Source of the DNA: Microbacterium trichothecenolyticum
GTDB lineage: Bacteria > Actinomycetota > Actinomycetes > Actinomycetales > Microbacteriaceae
Reading direction: 5' to 3'
Length of the DNA stretch: 64,000 bases
Assembly: GCF_000956465.1 (NCBI RefSeq)
Contig: NZ_JYJA01000041.1
Span: 62,001 to 126,000, forward strand
How positions within the stretch are numbered: position 1 is the first letter of the stretch; each line of letters opens with the position of its first letter. Below, one piece after another: positions 57,786-64,000 of the stretch. The notes under the pieces are model-generated. The model saw only the letters and a program-made list of their open reading frames with translations, was not told the origin of the DNA and ran no database searches. A program made the position numbers and the translations under genes.

Positions 57786-58661
57786 ATGAGCCAGACACCG
57801 CCGTATCTCGTGGGGCTGGTCGGAACGGGCGTGACCCCCTCCCTCACGCCGGCGATGCACATGGCCGAGGCTCGCGCCCTCGGCCTCGACTACGTGTACC
57901 GCACCATCGACCTCACGACACTGGGCCTCGCCCCCGACCAGCTGCCCGACATCCTCGCGTGGGCGCGTCGCCTCGGTTTCGACGCCCTCAATGTCACCCA
58001 TCCCTGCAAGCGCCTCGTGCTCGAGTACCTCGACCGCATCGACCCGCTCGCCCAGGCGCTCGGCTCGGTCAACACCGTGCTCTTCACCGACCAGGGGCTC
58101 GTCGGTCACAACACCGACACGACCGGGTTCGAGACGGCGTTCCGCACCGGCCTTCCGCGCGCGGCGGTCGTCGACGTGACGCTGCTCGGGGCGGGCGGTG
58201 CGGGCTCCGCCGTCGCGGATGCCCTGCTCCGCGTCGGGACCCGCCGGCTCACCGTCGTCGACATCGACGCCGAACGGGCCGAGGAGCTCGCGACCGACCT
58301 GGCGCGTCGTCATGTCGTCGAGGTGGCCCACGCCACGACGGACGCTCTCCCGAACCTCCTCGCGTCGGCGTCGGGGCTGGTGCACTGCACGCCGACCGGC
58401 ATGAAGGAGCACCCGGGAATGCCGTTCTCCCCCGACCTGCTGCGGCCCGAGCTGTGGGTCGCCGACATCGTCTACCGGCCGCTCGACACCGCGCTCCTGC
58501 GCGCGGCCCGCGACGCCGGCTGCGCCACGCTCGACGGCGGAAGGATGGCGGTCCACCAGGCCGTCGACGCGTTCCGCCTCATCACGGGCCACCAGCCCGA
58601 CTCCGATCGCATGATCCGCCACTTCCACGACCTCGTTGCGCCGCACCCCGTGCCGGCGTGA
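57786..58661 (+). CDS. qsuD: quinate/shikimate dehydrogenase (AroE paralogue)
   Basis: The 291-residue protein is in the AroE family. The substrate site reads T-P-S-L-T-P-A-M-H, i.e. S-x-T instead of the S-x-S of biosynthetic AroE; S-x-T is found in C. glutamicum quinate/shikimate dehydrogenase. The catalytic Lys is in N-V-T-H-P-C-K and the Asp in H-N-T-D-T-T-G. The nucleotide fold G-A-G-G-A-G-S-A is followed by an acidic V-V-D-I-D, which favours NAD over NADP. It likely oxidises quinate or shikimate. GAAGGAG lies 5 bases before the ATG; the transporter follows after 23 bases. Confidence 0.9.
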   Translation: MSQTPPYLVGLVGTGVTPSLTPAMHMAEARALGLDYVYRTIDLTTLGLAPDQLPDILAWARRLGFDALNVTHPCKRLVLEYLDRIDPLAQALGSVNTVLFTDQGLVGHNTDTTGFETAFRTGLPRAAVVDVTLLGAGGAGSAVADALLRVGTRRLTVVDIDAERAEELATDLARRHVVEVAHATTDALPNLLASASGLVHCTPTGMKEHPGMPFSPDLLRPELWVADIVYRPLDTALLRAARDAGCATLDGGRMAVHQAVDAFRLITGHQPDSDRMIRHFHDLVAPHPVPA

Positions 58662-58684
58662 CACTCACCAGAGAAGGACGACCG

Positions 58685-60010
58685 ATGACCACCACCGCAA
58701 CGACGCGGAAGACCCCCGTGAAGGCGGCTGTCGCCAGCTTCATGGGCAGCGCCGTGGAGTACTACGACTTCTTCCTGTTCGGCTCCGCCGCAGCGCTCAT
58801 CTTCCCCACCGTCTTCTTCCCCTCCGACAACCAGGCCGCGCTCGTCATGTCGTTCGCGACATTCGGCTTCGCCTACATCGCGCGTCCCGTCGGCGCCGTC
58901 ATCCTCGGCCACTTCGGCGACCGCATCGGCCGGCAGAAAGTGCTCATGTTCACCCTGCTGCTCATGGGCATCTCGACCTTCACGATCGGCTGTCTACCGG
59001 GCTACGAGCAGATCGGCTGGGCCGCCCCCGCGCTGCTGGTGCTGTGCCGGCTCATGCAGGGCCTGTCCGCGGCCGGCGAGCAGGCGGGCGCGTCGTCGCT
59101 CACGCTGGAGCACGCGCCCGACGACCGCCGGTCGTTCTTCACGTCGTGGACCCTCACCGGCACCCAGGGCGGCCAGATCCTCGCCGCGCTGATCTTCATC
59201 CCGGTCGTCGCGCTCCCCGACGAGATCAAGTACACGTGGGGCTGGCGCGTGCCGTTCTGGCTGAGCGCGGTCGTGGTGCTCGTCGCCTTCTTCATCCGGC
59301 GGACGCTGCACGAGACGCCCGAGTTCGAGCAGGCGAAGGCGGAGGGACGGATCGCACGGATGCCGCTCATCCCGCTCCTGCGCGACCACTGGCGCGACGT
59401 GCTCCGCGTCATCTGCTGCGCGTTCATCGCCGCCGTCTCGACGGTGTTCGGCAACCTCGCCATCGCGTACGGCGTGGAGGTCGGGCTCAACGCCGCCATC
59501 ACGCTCTGGCTCGTCGTCGTCGCCAACCTCGTCGCGATCGGGACCCAGCCCCTGTTCGGCGCACTGGCCGACCGCATCGGTCGCAAGCCGGTGTTCATCT
59601 ACGGCGCGCTCTCGTCCGCGGTCTTCATGCCCTTCTACATGCTGTCGATGGGGGCGGGGAACGAGTTCGTGACGTTCCTGCTCGCGGTGCTCACCTTCTC
59701 GTTCGGGTACGCCGCCGCAAACGCCGTGTGGCCCTCGTTCTACGGCGAGATGTTCAGCACGCGCGTGCGGTTCTCGGGCATGGCGATCGGCACGCAGCTC
59801 GGGTTCCTCATGGCGGGCTTCGCCCCGTCGATCGTCACGGCGCTGGGCGGCGTTCAGGAGGGCGGCTGGCTCGTCATCAGCGTCTTCACCGCGGTGATCT
59901 CCCTCATCGCGACCGTCAGCGCCCTCACGGCACGCGAGTCGAAGAGCATCCCCACGGCTGAACTCGGTCTCCGCTCCGAGCAGCGCGAGGAACTCGTGCC
60001 TGCCGTCTGA
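58685..60010 (+). CDS. qsuA: MHS-family transporter, probable shikimate/quinate uptake (ShiA-like)
   Basis: The 441-residue protein has 12 membrane helices and is a metabolite:proton symporter. The MHS start A-S-F-M-G-S-A-V-E-Y-Y-D-F-F-L-F-G is near residue 17, G-H-F-G-D-R-I-G-R-Q-K is near 78 and the repeat G-A-L-A-D-R-I-G-R-K near 294. The best-known relative with this start is the E. coli shikimate transporter ShiA. The context supports quinate or shikimate import, but the substrate is inferred. AGAAGGA lies about 8 bases before the ATG. A hairpin at 60027 follows. Confidence 0.88.
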   Translation: MTTTATTRKTPVKAAVASFMGSAVEYYDFFLFGSAAALIFPTVFFPSDNQAALVMSFATFGFAYIARPVGAVILGHFGDRIGRQKVLMFTLLLMGISTFTIGCLPGYEQIGWAAPALLVLCRLMQGLSAAGEQAGASSLTLEHAPDDRRSFFTSWTLTGTQGGQILAALIFIPVVALPDEIKYTWGWRVPFWLSAVVVLVAFFIRRTLHETPEFEQAKAEGRIARMPLIPLLRDHWRDVLRVICCAFIAAVSTVFGNLAIAYGVEVGLNAAITLWLVVVANLVAIGTQPLFGALADRIGRKPVFIYGALSSAVFMPFYMLSMGAGNEFVTFLLAVLTFSFGYAAANAVWPSFYGEMFSTRVRFSGMAIGTQLGFLMAGFAPSIVTALGGVQEGGWLVISVFTAVISLIATVSALTARESKSIPTAELGLRSEQREELVPAV

Positions 60011-60026
60011 GCACCGCAGCCGTCAC

Positions 60027-60057
60027 AGGCCCCGTCCCGCGATGCGGGGCGGGGCCT
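60027..60057. terminator. bidirectional hairpin terminator between the transporter and GNAT genes
   Basis: A 14-bp stem with one G-T pair (60027-60040 with 60044-60057) and a 3-base loop lies between the convergent transporter and GNAT genes. It is the boundary between the catabolic module and the biosynthetic aro operon. Confidence 0.78.
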
Positions 60058-60063
60058 TCGAGG

Positions 60064-60597
60064 TCATGGCAGCGGGCGCGCCATCACGATCTCCGGACCG
60101 ATGACGCTCGTGAACGTCTCGCCCGTGGGGACGAACCCCGCCCGACGATACGCGCCCTGGGCGCGGGGATTGTCCCGGTGCACGTCGAGGCTGAGCCGGG
60201 TGAGCCCGAGGGAGCTCACCCACTCCGCGGCGGCGGCGAGCAGGAGGTCGATCGCTCCCGTACCGCGATGAGCCGGGTTGACGTAGACCCCGACGACATC
60301 CGCCCGACGGTCGTCGACGAAGCGGCCCAGGTGATCGGTCTGCCCCGTCGCGCGGATGAGCACGGAAAGGCTGCCCACCCACACGTCGTCGATCACCGCC
60401 ACGAACTGCGCGGCGGTCTCGCTCAGGGCGGCGAGCTCGGCGCGCTCGCGCCAGAACTGCTCCGAGCGGGCGGCGACCTGTTCCGGCGTCTCGAGGAAGG
60501 CGATGTCCGCGTCGGGATCGCTGGTCGACTCGAGCCGCAGCTCGCGCACCGCCTGCCACTCGTCGGAGCGGACGCGACGCACGGCCACGCTGCTCAC
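60064..60597 (-). CDS. GNAT-family N-acetyltransferase
   Basis: The 177-residue protein has a GNAT fold: V-R-R-V-R-S-D-E-W-Q-A-V-R-E-L-R-L at the start, the acetyl-CoA loop V-N-P-A-H-R-G-T-G-A near residue 108 and N-P-R-A-Q-G-A-Y-R-R-A-G-F near 145. The acceptor is unknown. The GTG at 60597 overlaps the aroB stop as GTGA, so it is the last gene of the aroE-aroC-aroK-aroB operon. In many actinobacteria aroB is followed by aroQ instead. Confidence 0.88.
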   Translation of the reverse strand: MSSVAVRRVRSDEWQAVRELRLESTSDPDADIAFLETPEQVAARSEQFWRERAELAALSETAAQFVAVIDDVWVGSLSVLIRATGQTDHLGRFVDDRRADVVGVYVNPAHRGTGAIDLLLAAAAEWVSSLGLTRLSLDVHRDNPRAQGAYRRAGFVPTGETFTSVIGPEIVMARPLP

Positions 60598-61670
60598 CCC
60601 GCGACCTCCTGGTACGCGGCGAAGAGCAGCGACTCGTCGGGCGCCTGCAGCACGGTGGGCTTGGCGATGTCGTCGAGCACGATGAAGCGCAGCATCCCGC
60701 CGCGGCTCTTCTTGTCGCGCTGCATGGTCGACAGCAGCTGCGGCCACGCGCCGGGGCGATAGCCCGTCGGCAGGCCGAGGGACTCGAGGATGTCGCGGTG
60801 GCGCTGGGCGGCGGCATCCGGAAGCCGGCCCGCGAGGCGCGACAGCTCGGCGGCGAAGACCATGCCCACCGAGATCGCGGCGCCGTGGCGCCAGCGGTAC
60901 CGCTCGGCGTGCTCGATGGCGTGGCCGAGGGTGTGCCCGTAGTTGAGGATCTCGCGAAGGCCCGCCTCGCGGAGGTCCTCCCCCACGACGCGCGCCTTCA
61001 TCCCGATGGCGAGCTCGATGGTGCGGCGGAACGCCGCGCTCTGCGGGTCCACGGCGTTCTCGGGGTCCGCCTCGATGAGATCGAGGATCTCGGGCGCCCA
61101 GATGAAGCCGGCTTTGACGACCTCGGCATACCCCGCGACCCGCTCGTTGCGTGACAGCGTGCCGAGCAGGTCGAGGTCGCAGATCACGGCGCGCGGCGCC
61201 CAGAACGCACCGACGAGGTTCTTGCCCTCGGCGGTGTTGACACCCGTCTTGCCGCCGACGGCGGCGTCGACCATCCCCAGCACCGTGGTCGGCACCTGCA
61301 CGACCTCGACGCCGCGCAGCCACGTCGCCGCAACGAACCCGGCCAGGTCGGTCACCGCTCCCCCGCCGAAGCCGACGACGGCGTCGGTGCGGGTGAAGTC
61401 CGCCTTGCCCATGACCTGCCAGCAGAATGCGGCCACTTCGATGCGCTTGCCCGCCTCGGCGTCGGGGATCTCCGCGAGGAGAACCTCGCGGTCAGCCATG
61501 AGCTGTGCGCGCAGGCGCTCCGCCTCGGCGGCGAGGGTCGGCGGGTGGATCACGAGCACCTTGCGCGCGGCGGGTGGCAGCGCCTCGCCGACGGATGACA
61601 GGATGCCGTGTCCCACGGTGATGTCGTAGCTCGCGTCTCCGCTCACGGTGATGGTCGTGGCATCCGTCAT
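60594..61670 (-). CDS. aroB: 3-dehydroquinate synthase
   Basis: The 358-residue enzyme makes 3-dehydroquinate from DAHP. The NAD site has G-G-G-A-V-T-D-L-A-G-F near residue 100, P-T-T-V-L-G-M-V-D-A-A-V-G-G-K-T near 127, and the zinc ligands lie around N-Y-G-H-T-L-G-H-A near 245. I chose the ATG at 61670, which overlaps the aroK stop by 4 bases. Its product is the substrate of AroQ. Confidence 0.97.
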   Translation of the reverse strand: MTDATTITVSGDASYDITVGHGILSSVGEALPPAARKVLVIHPPTLAAEAERLRAQLMADREVLLAEIPDAEAGKRIEVAAFCWQVMGKADFTRTDAVVGFGGGAVTDLAGFVAATWLRGVEVVQVPTTVLGMVDAAVGGKTGVNTAEGKNLVGAFWAPRAVICDLDLLGTLSRNERVAGYAEVVKAGFIWAPEILDLIEADPENAVDPQSAAFRRTIELAIGMKARVVGEDLREAGLREILNYGHTLGHAIEHAERYRWRHGAAISVGMVFAAELSRLAGRLPDAAAQRHRDILESLGLPTGYRPGAWPQLLSTMQRDKKSRGGMLRFIVLDDIAKPTVLQAPDESLLFAAYQEVAG

Positions 61671-62227
61671 GCGGTCTGCTCCTTGTGCTGGTCGCCGGTG
61701 GGGGCCGACGGGTCGGTGGTGCCGCGCACCCACGCGACCAGGGCGTCGACGACGTCCTGCAGCGGACCGGTGGAGGTGTCGAGGATGATGTCGGCGAGTT
61801 CCTCGTAGACGGGGCGACGCTCTTCGAATATCGCCGTCCAGCGCTCGATCGCATCGTCGCCGCCCTGCAGCAGCGGGCGGTTCGAGTCGCGGACTCGGCC
61901 CGCCACGACGCGGGGAGAGACCGTGAGCAGGACGACGCGGTGCCGGGCGAGGTCGGCGCGCGTCTCGGGGTCCAGCACGGCTCCGCCGCCCAGCGAGACC
62001 ACCCCGCCCGTCGCGAGCCCCTCGACCACGGCGGCGCGCTCGGCGGCGCGGAACTGCGCCTCACCGCGCTCGACGAACAGCTGGTCGATCGGTCCGTGGT
62101 CGCGGACGACCGCGGCGTCGGTGTCGAAGAACGGAAGGCTCAGCGCCCGCGCGACCTTCTTGCCGATGCTCGTCTTGCCGGCCCCCATGGGACCGATGAG
62201 CACGACGGTGTCAGAGTGCGAGGTCAT
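61667..62227 (-). CDS. aroK: shikimate kinase
   Basis: The 186-residue enzyme phosphorylates shikimate. Walker A is G-P-M-G-A-G-K-T-S-I-G near residue 12, the substrate Asp is in F-F-D-T-D near 34, V-S-L-G-G-G-A-V near 80 binds shikimate, and the lid is R-D-S-N-R-P-L-L near 115. The ATG at 62227 overlaps the aroC 3' end by 17 bases, so the two are tightly coupled. Confidence 0.96.
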   Translation of the reverse strand: MTSHSDTVVLIGPMGAGKTSIGKKVARALSLPFFDTDAAVVRDHGPIDQLFVERGEAQFRAAERAAVVEGLATGGVVSLGGGAVLDPETRADLARHRVVLLTVSPRVVAGRVRDSNRPLLQGGDDAIERWTAIFEERRPVYEELADIILDTSTGPLQDVVDALVAWVRGTTDPSAPTGDQHKEQTA

Positions 62228-63440
62228 GGTCGGCGAGGCCGGCGTCGCTCGCTGCCGCGCTGCGCAGCGCGTCGGGGATCGCCGCGAGGTAGCCCTCGAT
62301 GTTGCGGCGCGTCTCGGCGACGCTGTCGCCCCCGAACTTCTCGAGCACGACGTCCGCCAGCACGACCGCGACCATCGCCTCGGCGACGACGCCCGCGGCG
62401 GGCACGGCACACACGTCCGAGCGCTGGTGGTGGGCCGAGGCGGCGTCGCCGGTGGCGACGTCGACCGTGCGCAGCGCCTTCGGGACCGTGGCGATCGGCT
62501 TCATGCCTGCGCGCACGCGCAGCACGGTGCCGGTCGACATGCCGCCCTCGGTGCCGCCTGCCTTGTCGCTCGAGCGGGTGATGCCGTCGCCGGCGACGAA
62601 CAGTTCGTCGTGCGCGGCGGAGCCGCGGCGGCGAGTGGTCTCGAAGCCGTCGCCGACCTCGACGCCCTTGATGGCCTGGATGCTCATGAGCGCCTGAGCG
62701 AGCTTCGCGTCGAGGCGGCGGTCCCAGTGCACGTGCGAGCCGAGCCCCGGAGGCAGGCCGTAGGCGAGCACCTCGACGATGCCGCCCAGTGTGTCGCCGT
62801 CCTTGCGGGCGTCGTCGACCTCGGCGACCATGGCCGCGCTCGTCGCGGCGTCGAAGCAGCGCAGCGGGTCTGCGTCGAGCGTGTCGACGTCGTCGGGAGT
62901 CGGCAGCGCCGAGCCTTCGGGGACCTGCACCGGACCGATCGAGAGGGTGTGGCTGACGAGACGGATGCCGAGCTCGGCCAGGAACGCGCGTGCGAGGGCG
63001 CCGAGGGCGACCCGGGCGGCGGTCTCGCGGGCGCTCGCGCGCTCGAGGATCGGGCGGGCCTCGTCGAAGCCGTACTTCTGCATGCCGACGAGGTCGGCGT
63101 GGCCCGGGCGGGGACGCGTGAGCGCCGCCCCTCGTCCGCGCGACTTCTCGGTGAGCTCCACGGGCTCGGCGCTCATGACCTCGACCCACTTCGGCCATTC
63201 GGTGTTGCCGATGCGCACGGCGATGGGACTGCCGAGGGTCGTGCCGTGCACGACGCCGGAGGAGATCGTGAGCTCGTCCTCCTCGAACTTCATGCGCGAG
63301 CCACGGCCGTAGCCGAGCTTGCGGCGCGCGAGATCCGCCTGGATCGCGGCGCGGGAGATGGGGACGCCCGCAGGCAGGCCCTCCATGACGGCGACGAGTT
63401 CGGGGCCGTGCGATTCGCCGGCCGTGAGCACGCGGAGCAT
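62211..63440 (-). CDS. aroC: chorismate synthase
   Basis: The 409-residue FMN enzyme makes chorismate from EPSP. Signatures are G-E-S-H-G-P-E-L near residue 8, the R-P-G-H-A-D region near 110, R-A-S-A-R-E-T-A-A-R-V near 138 and K-A-G-G-T-E-G-G-M-S-T-G near 300, plus R-S-D-V-C-A-V-P-A-A near 345. GGGAG lies upstream of the ATG at 63440. It starts 30 bases after the aroE stop. Confidence 0.97.
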   Translation of the reverse strand: MLRVLTAGESHGPELVAVMEGLPAGVPISRAAIQADLARRKLGYGRGSRMKFEEDELTISSGVVHGTTLGSPIAVRIGNTEWPKWVEVMSAEPVELTEKSRGRGAALTRPRPGHADLVGMQKYGFDEARPILERASARETAARVALGALARAFLAELGIRLVSHTLSIGPVQVPEGSALPTPDDVDTLDADPLRCFDAATSAAMVAEVDDARKDGDTLGGIVEVLAYGLPPGLGSHVHWDRRLDAKLAQALMSIQAIKGVEVGDGFETTRRRGSAAHDELFVAGDGITRSSDKAGGTEGGMSTGTVLRVRAGMKPIATVPKALRTVDVATGDAASAHHQRSDVCAVPAAGVVAEAMVAVVLADVVLEKFGGDSVAETRRNIEGYLAAIPDALRSAAASDAGLADHDLAL

Positions 63441-63470
63441 TGGTCCAGTCTCCCACGCCCCGGGAGGCCG

Positions 63471-64000
63471 TTACGCCGCGGTGGGCTCCCCGAGCGCCTG
63501 GCGCATCGCCTGCAGCGCCTCCGCCTCGCGGTCGAGGGGCGTGCCGGGGTCGCCGTCCCGGAAGATCCGGATCTGCAGCAGAGCCTGATGCAGCAGCATC
63601 CCGAGTCCTGATCGGGCGGTGCCGCCCGCGCGATCCCACGCGGCCGACAGCGCCGTCGGCCAGTGCCCGTACACGACATCGAGCAGGTGGCCGCCCGAGC
63701 GGGCGAGGGCGTCGGCCGCGGCATCCGGAAGCGTTGCGTCGCCCGGCAGCGTCGCGATCGTGAGCGGCACGGCGGCGTGATCGGATGCTGCGAACGGCGT
63801 GGTCGTCACGGCGATTCCGATGCGGCGGCCGAGGTCGGCGAGCGGCGCGACCGCTTCCGGGCGGCGTGCGATCACATCCACCTCGCGCGCGCCGACCTCT
63901 CCGAGAGCGACCAGGGCGGAGGTCGCGGTCGCGCCGGCGCCCACGATGCGCGCCCGCGCCACCGTCGTGATGCCGTCGTCGGCGAGGGTGCGGACGATGC
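63471..64000 (-). CDS. aroE: shikimate dehydrogenase (biosynthetic), 5' part outside the window
   Basis: The frame is open to the right edge, so the N-terminal substrate domain is missing. The visible 175 residues contain the NADP fold R-I-V-G-A-G-A-T-A-T-S-A-L, then D-V-I-A-R-R-P-E, where Ala-Arg-Arg after the second strand favours NADP. The C-terminal helix ends G-M-L-L-H-Q-A-L-L-Q-I. Its place ahead of aroC-aroK-aroB marks it as the biosynthetic enzyme, distinct from the paralogue at 57786. A GTG at 63962 is internal, not the start. Confidence 0.88.
   Translation of the reverse strand, partial: IVRTLADDGITTVARARIVGAGATATSALVALGEVGAREVDVIARRPEAVAPLADLGRRIGIAVTTTPFAASDHAAVPLTIATLPGDATLPDAAADALARSGGHLLDVVYGHWPTALSAAWDRAGGTARSGLGMLLHQALLQIRIFRDGDPGTPLDREAEALQAMRQALGEPTAA

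Noticed and set aside
56913..58664. Upstream extension of the dehydratase reading frame
   Set aside because: It would cross the TetR operator, the whole TetR gene and the dehydrogenase gene on the other strand. The TIM-barrel domain starts right at the ATG at 56912.
54622..60010. Composition-based evidence for recent horizontal transfer of the quinate/shikimate module
   Set aside because: GC content and codon use look like those of the neighbours by eye, and there are no insertion sequences, integrase or flanking repeats. Insertion is inferred from gene order only.

Overview
The window looks like chromosomal core DNA of a high-GC Gram-positive bacterium, most likely a Microbacteriaceae member close to Microbacterium. 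The reasons are the very high GC content, GTG starts and ATGA/GTGA overlaps throughout, the actinobacterial his-trp, pyr and aro gene orders, an ANTAR-type PdtaR regulator, a PriA without helicase motifs, and a guanylate kinase fused to an actinobacterial integration host factor (mIHF). I see no insertion sequence, prophage or CRISPR array. Coding density is extreme: no stretch longer than about 175 bases lacks a gene.

Left part (1-16834). Small transcription units come first: an ArsR regulator with a likely SRPBCC partner running off the left edge, a RibD-like reductase, an SGNH hydrolase, an MFS carrier, a flavin-dependent oxidoreductase, a phosphoribosyltransferase and a DUF885 protein. 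Then come polA, a hotdog thioesterase, pdtaR, tRNA-Leu(CAA), an APC permease, a PadR-controlled ABC exporter operon, a SHOCT protein and pyruvate kinase. Many of these genes appear to be transcribed without a leader: a TANNNT box lies 6 or 7 bases before an ATG or GTG.

Middle part (16883-39045). Going right to left on the minus strand, a long amino-acid block runs hisE-hisG-hisF-hisI, Trp-associated membrane protein, HGxxPAAW protein, trpC-trpB-trpA, lgt, then gltB-gltD. trpE is missing from the place it has in Mycobacterium tuberculosis. rpe and glsA (a glutaminase with a STAS-like tail) diverge from a shared 20-bp promoter. rsmB, fmt, priA, metK, rpoZ and the mIHF-gmk fusion follow, without the coaBC that often sits between rpoZ and metK.

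Pyrimidine block (39047-47740). pyrR-pyrB-pyrC-PH-like protein-carA-carB-pyrF-gmk form one tightly coupled minus-strand operon. Its leader carries a good PyrR RNA-binding loop next to the ribosome-binding site of pyrR. Between this and the aro region lie a DoxX protein, a metallo-beta-lactamase/Rieske fusion, a SWIM-SNF2 helicase, and nusB and efp.

Aromatic block (54622-64000). The biosynthetic genes aroE(partial)-aroC-aroK-aroB-GNAT and aroQ-efp-nusB resemble the M. tuberculosis order aroC-aroK-aroB-aroQ-...-efp-nusB, but a quinate/shikimate utilisation module sits between aroB and aroQ. It holds a fused 3-dehydroshikimate dehydratase (QsuB/QuiC type), a TetR regulator, a second AroE-type dehydrogenase with features of quinate/shikimate dehydrogenases, and a ShiA-like transporter. 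A 34-bp perfect palindrome upstream of the dehydratase and a related second site upstream of the dehydrogenase are strong candidates for the TetR operators. aroQ overlaps the dehydratase gene by 4 bases, so the dehydroquinate dehydratase seems to be tied to catabolism as well as biosynthesis. I regard this module and its regulation as the most interesting part of the window.
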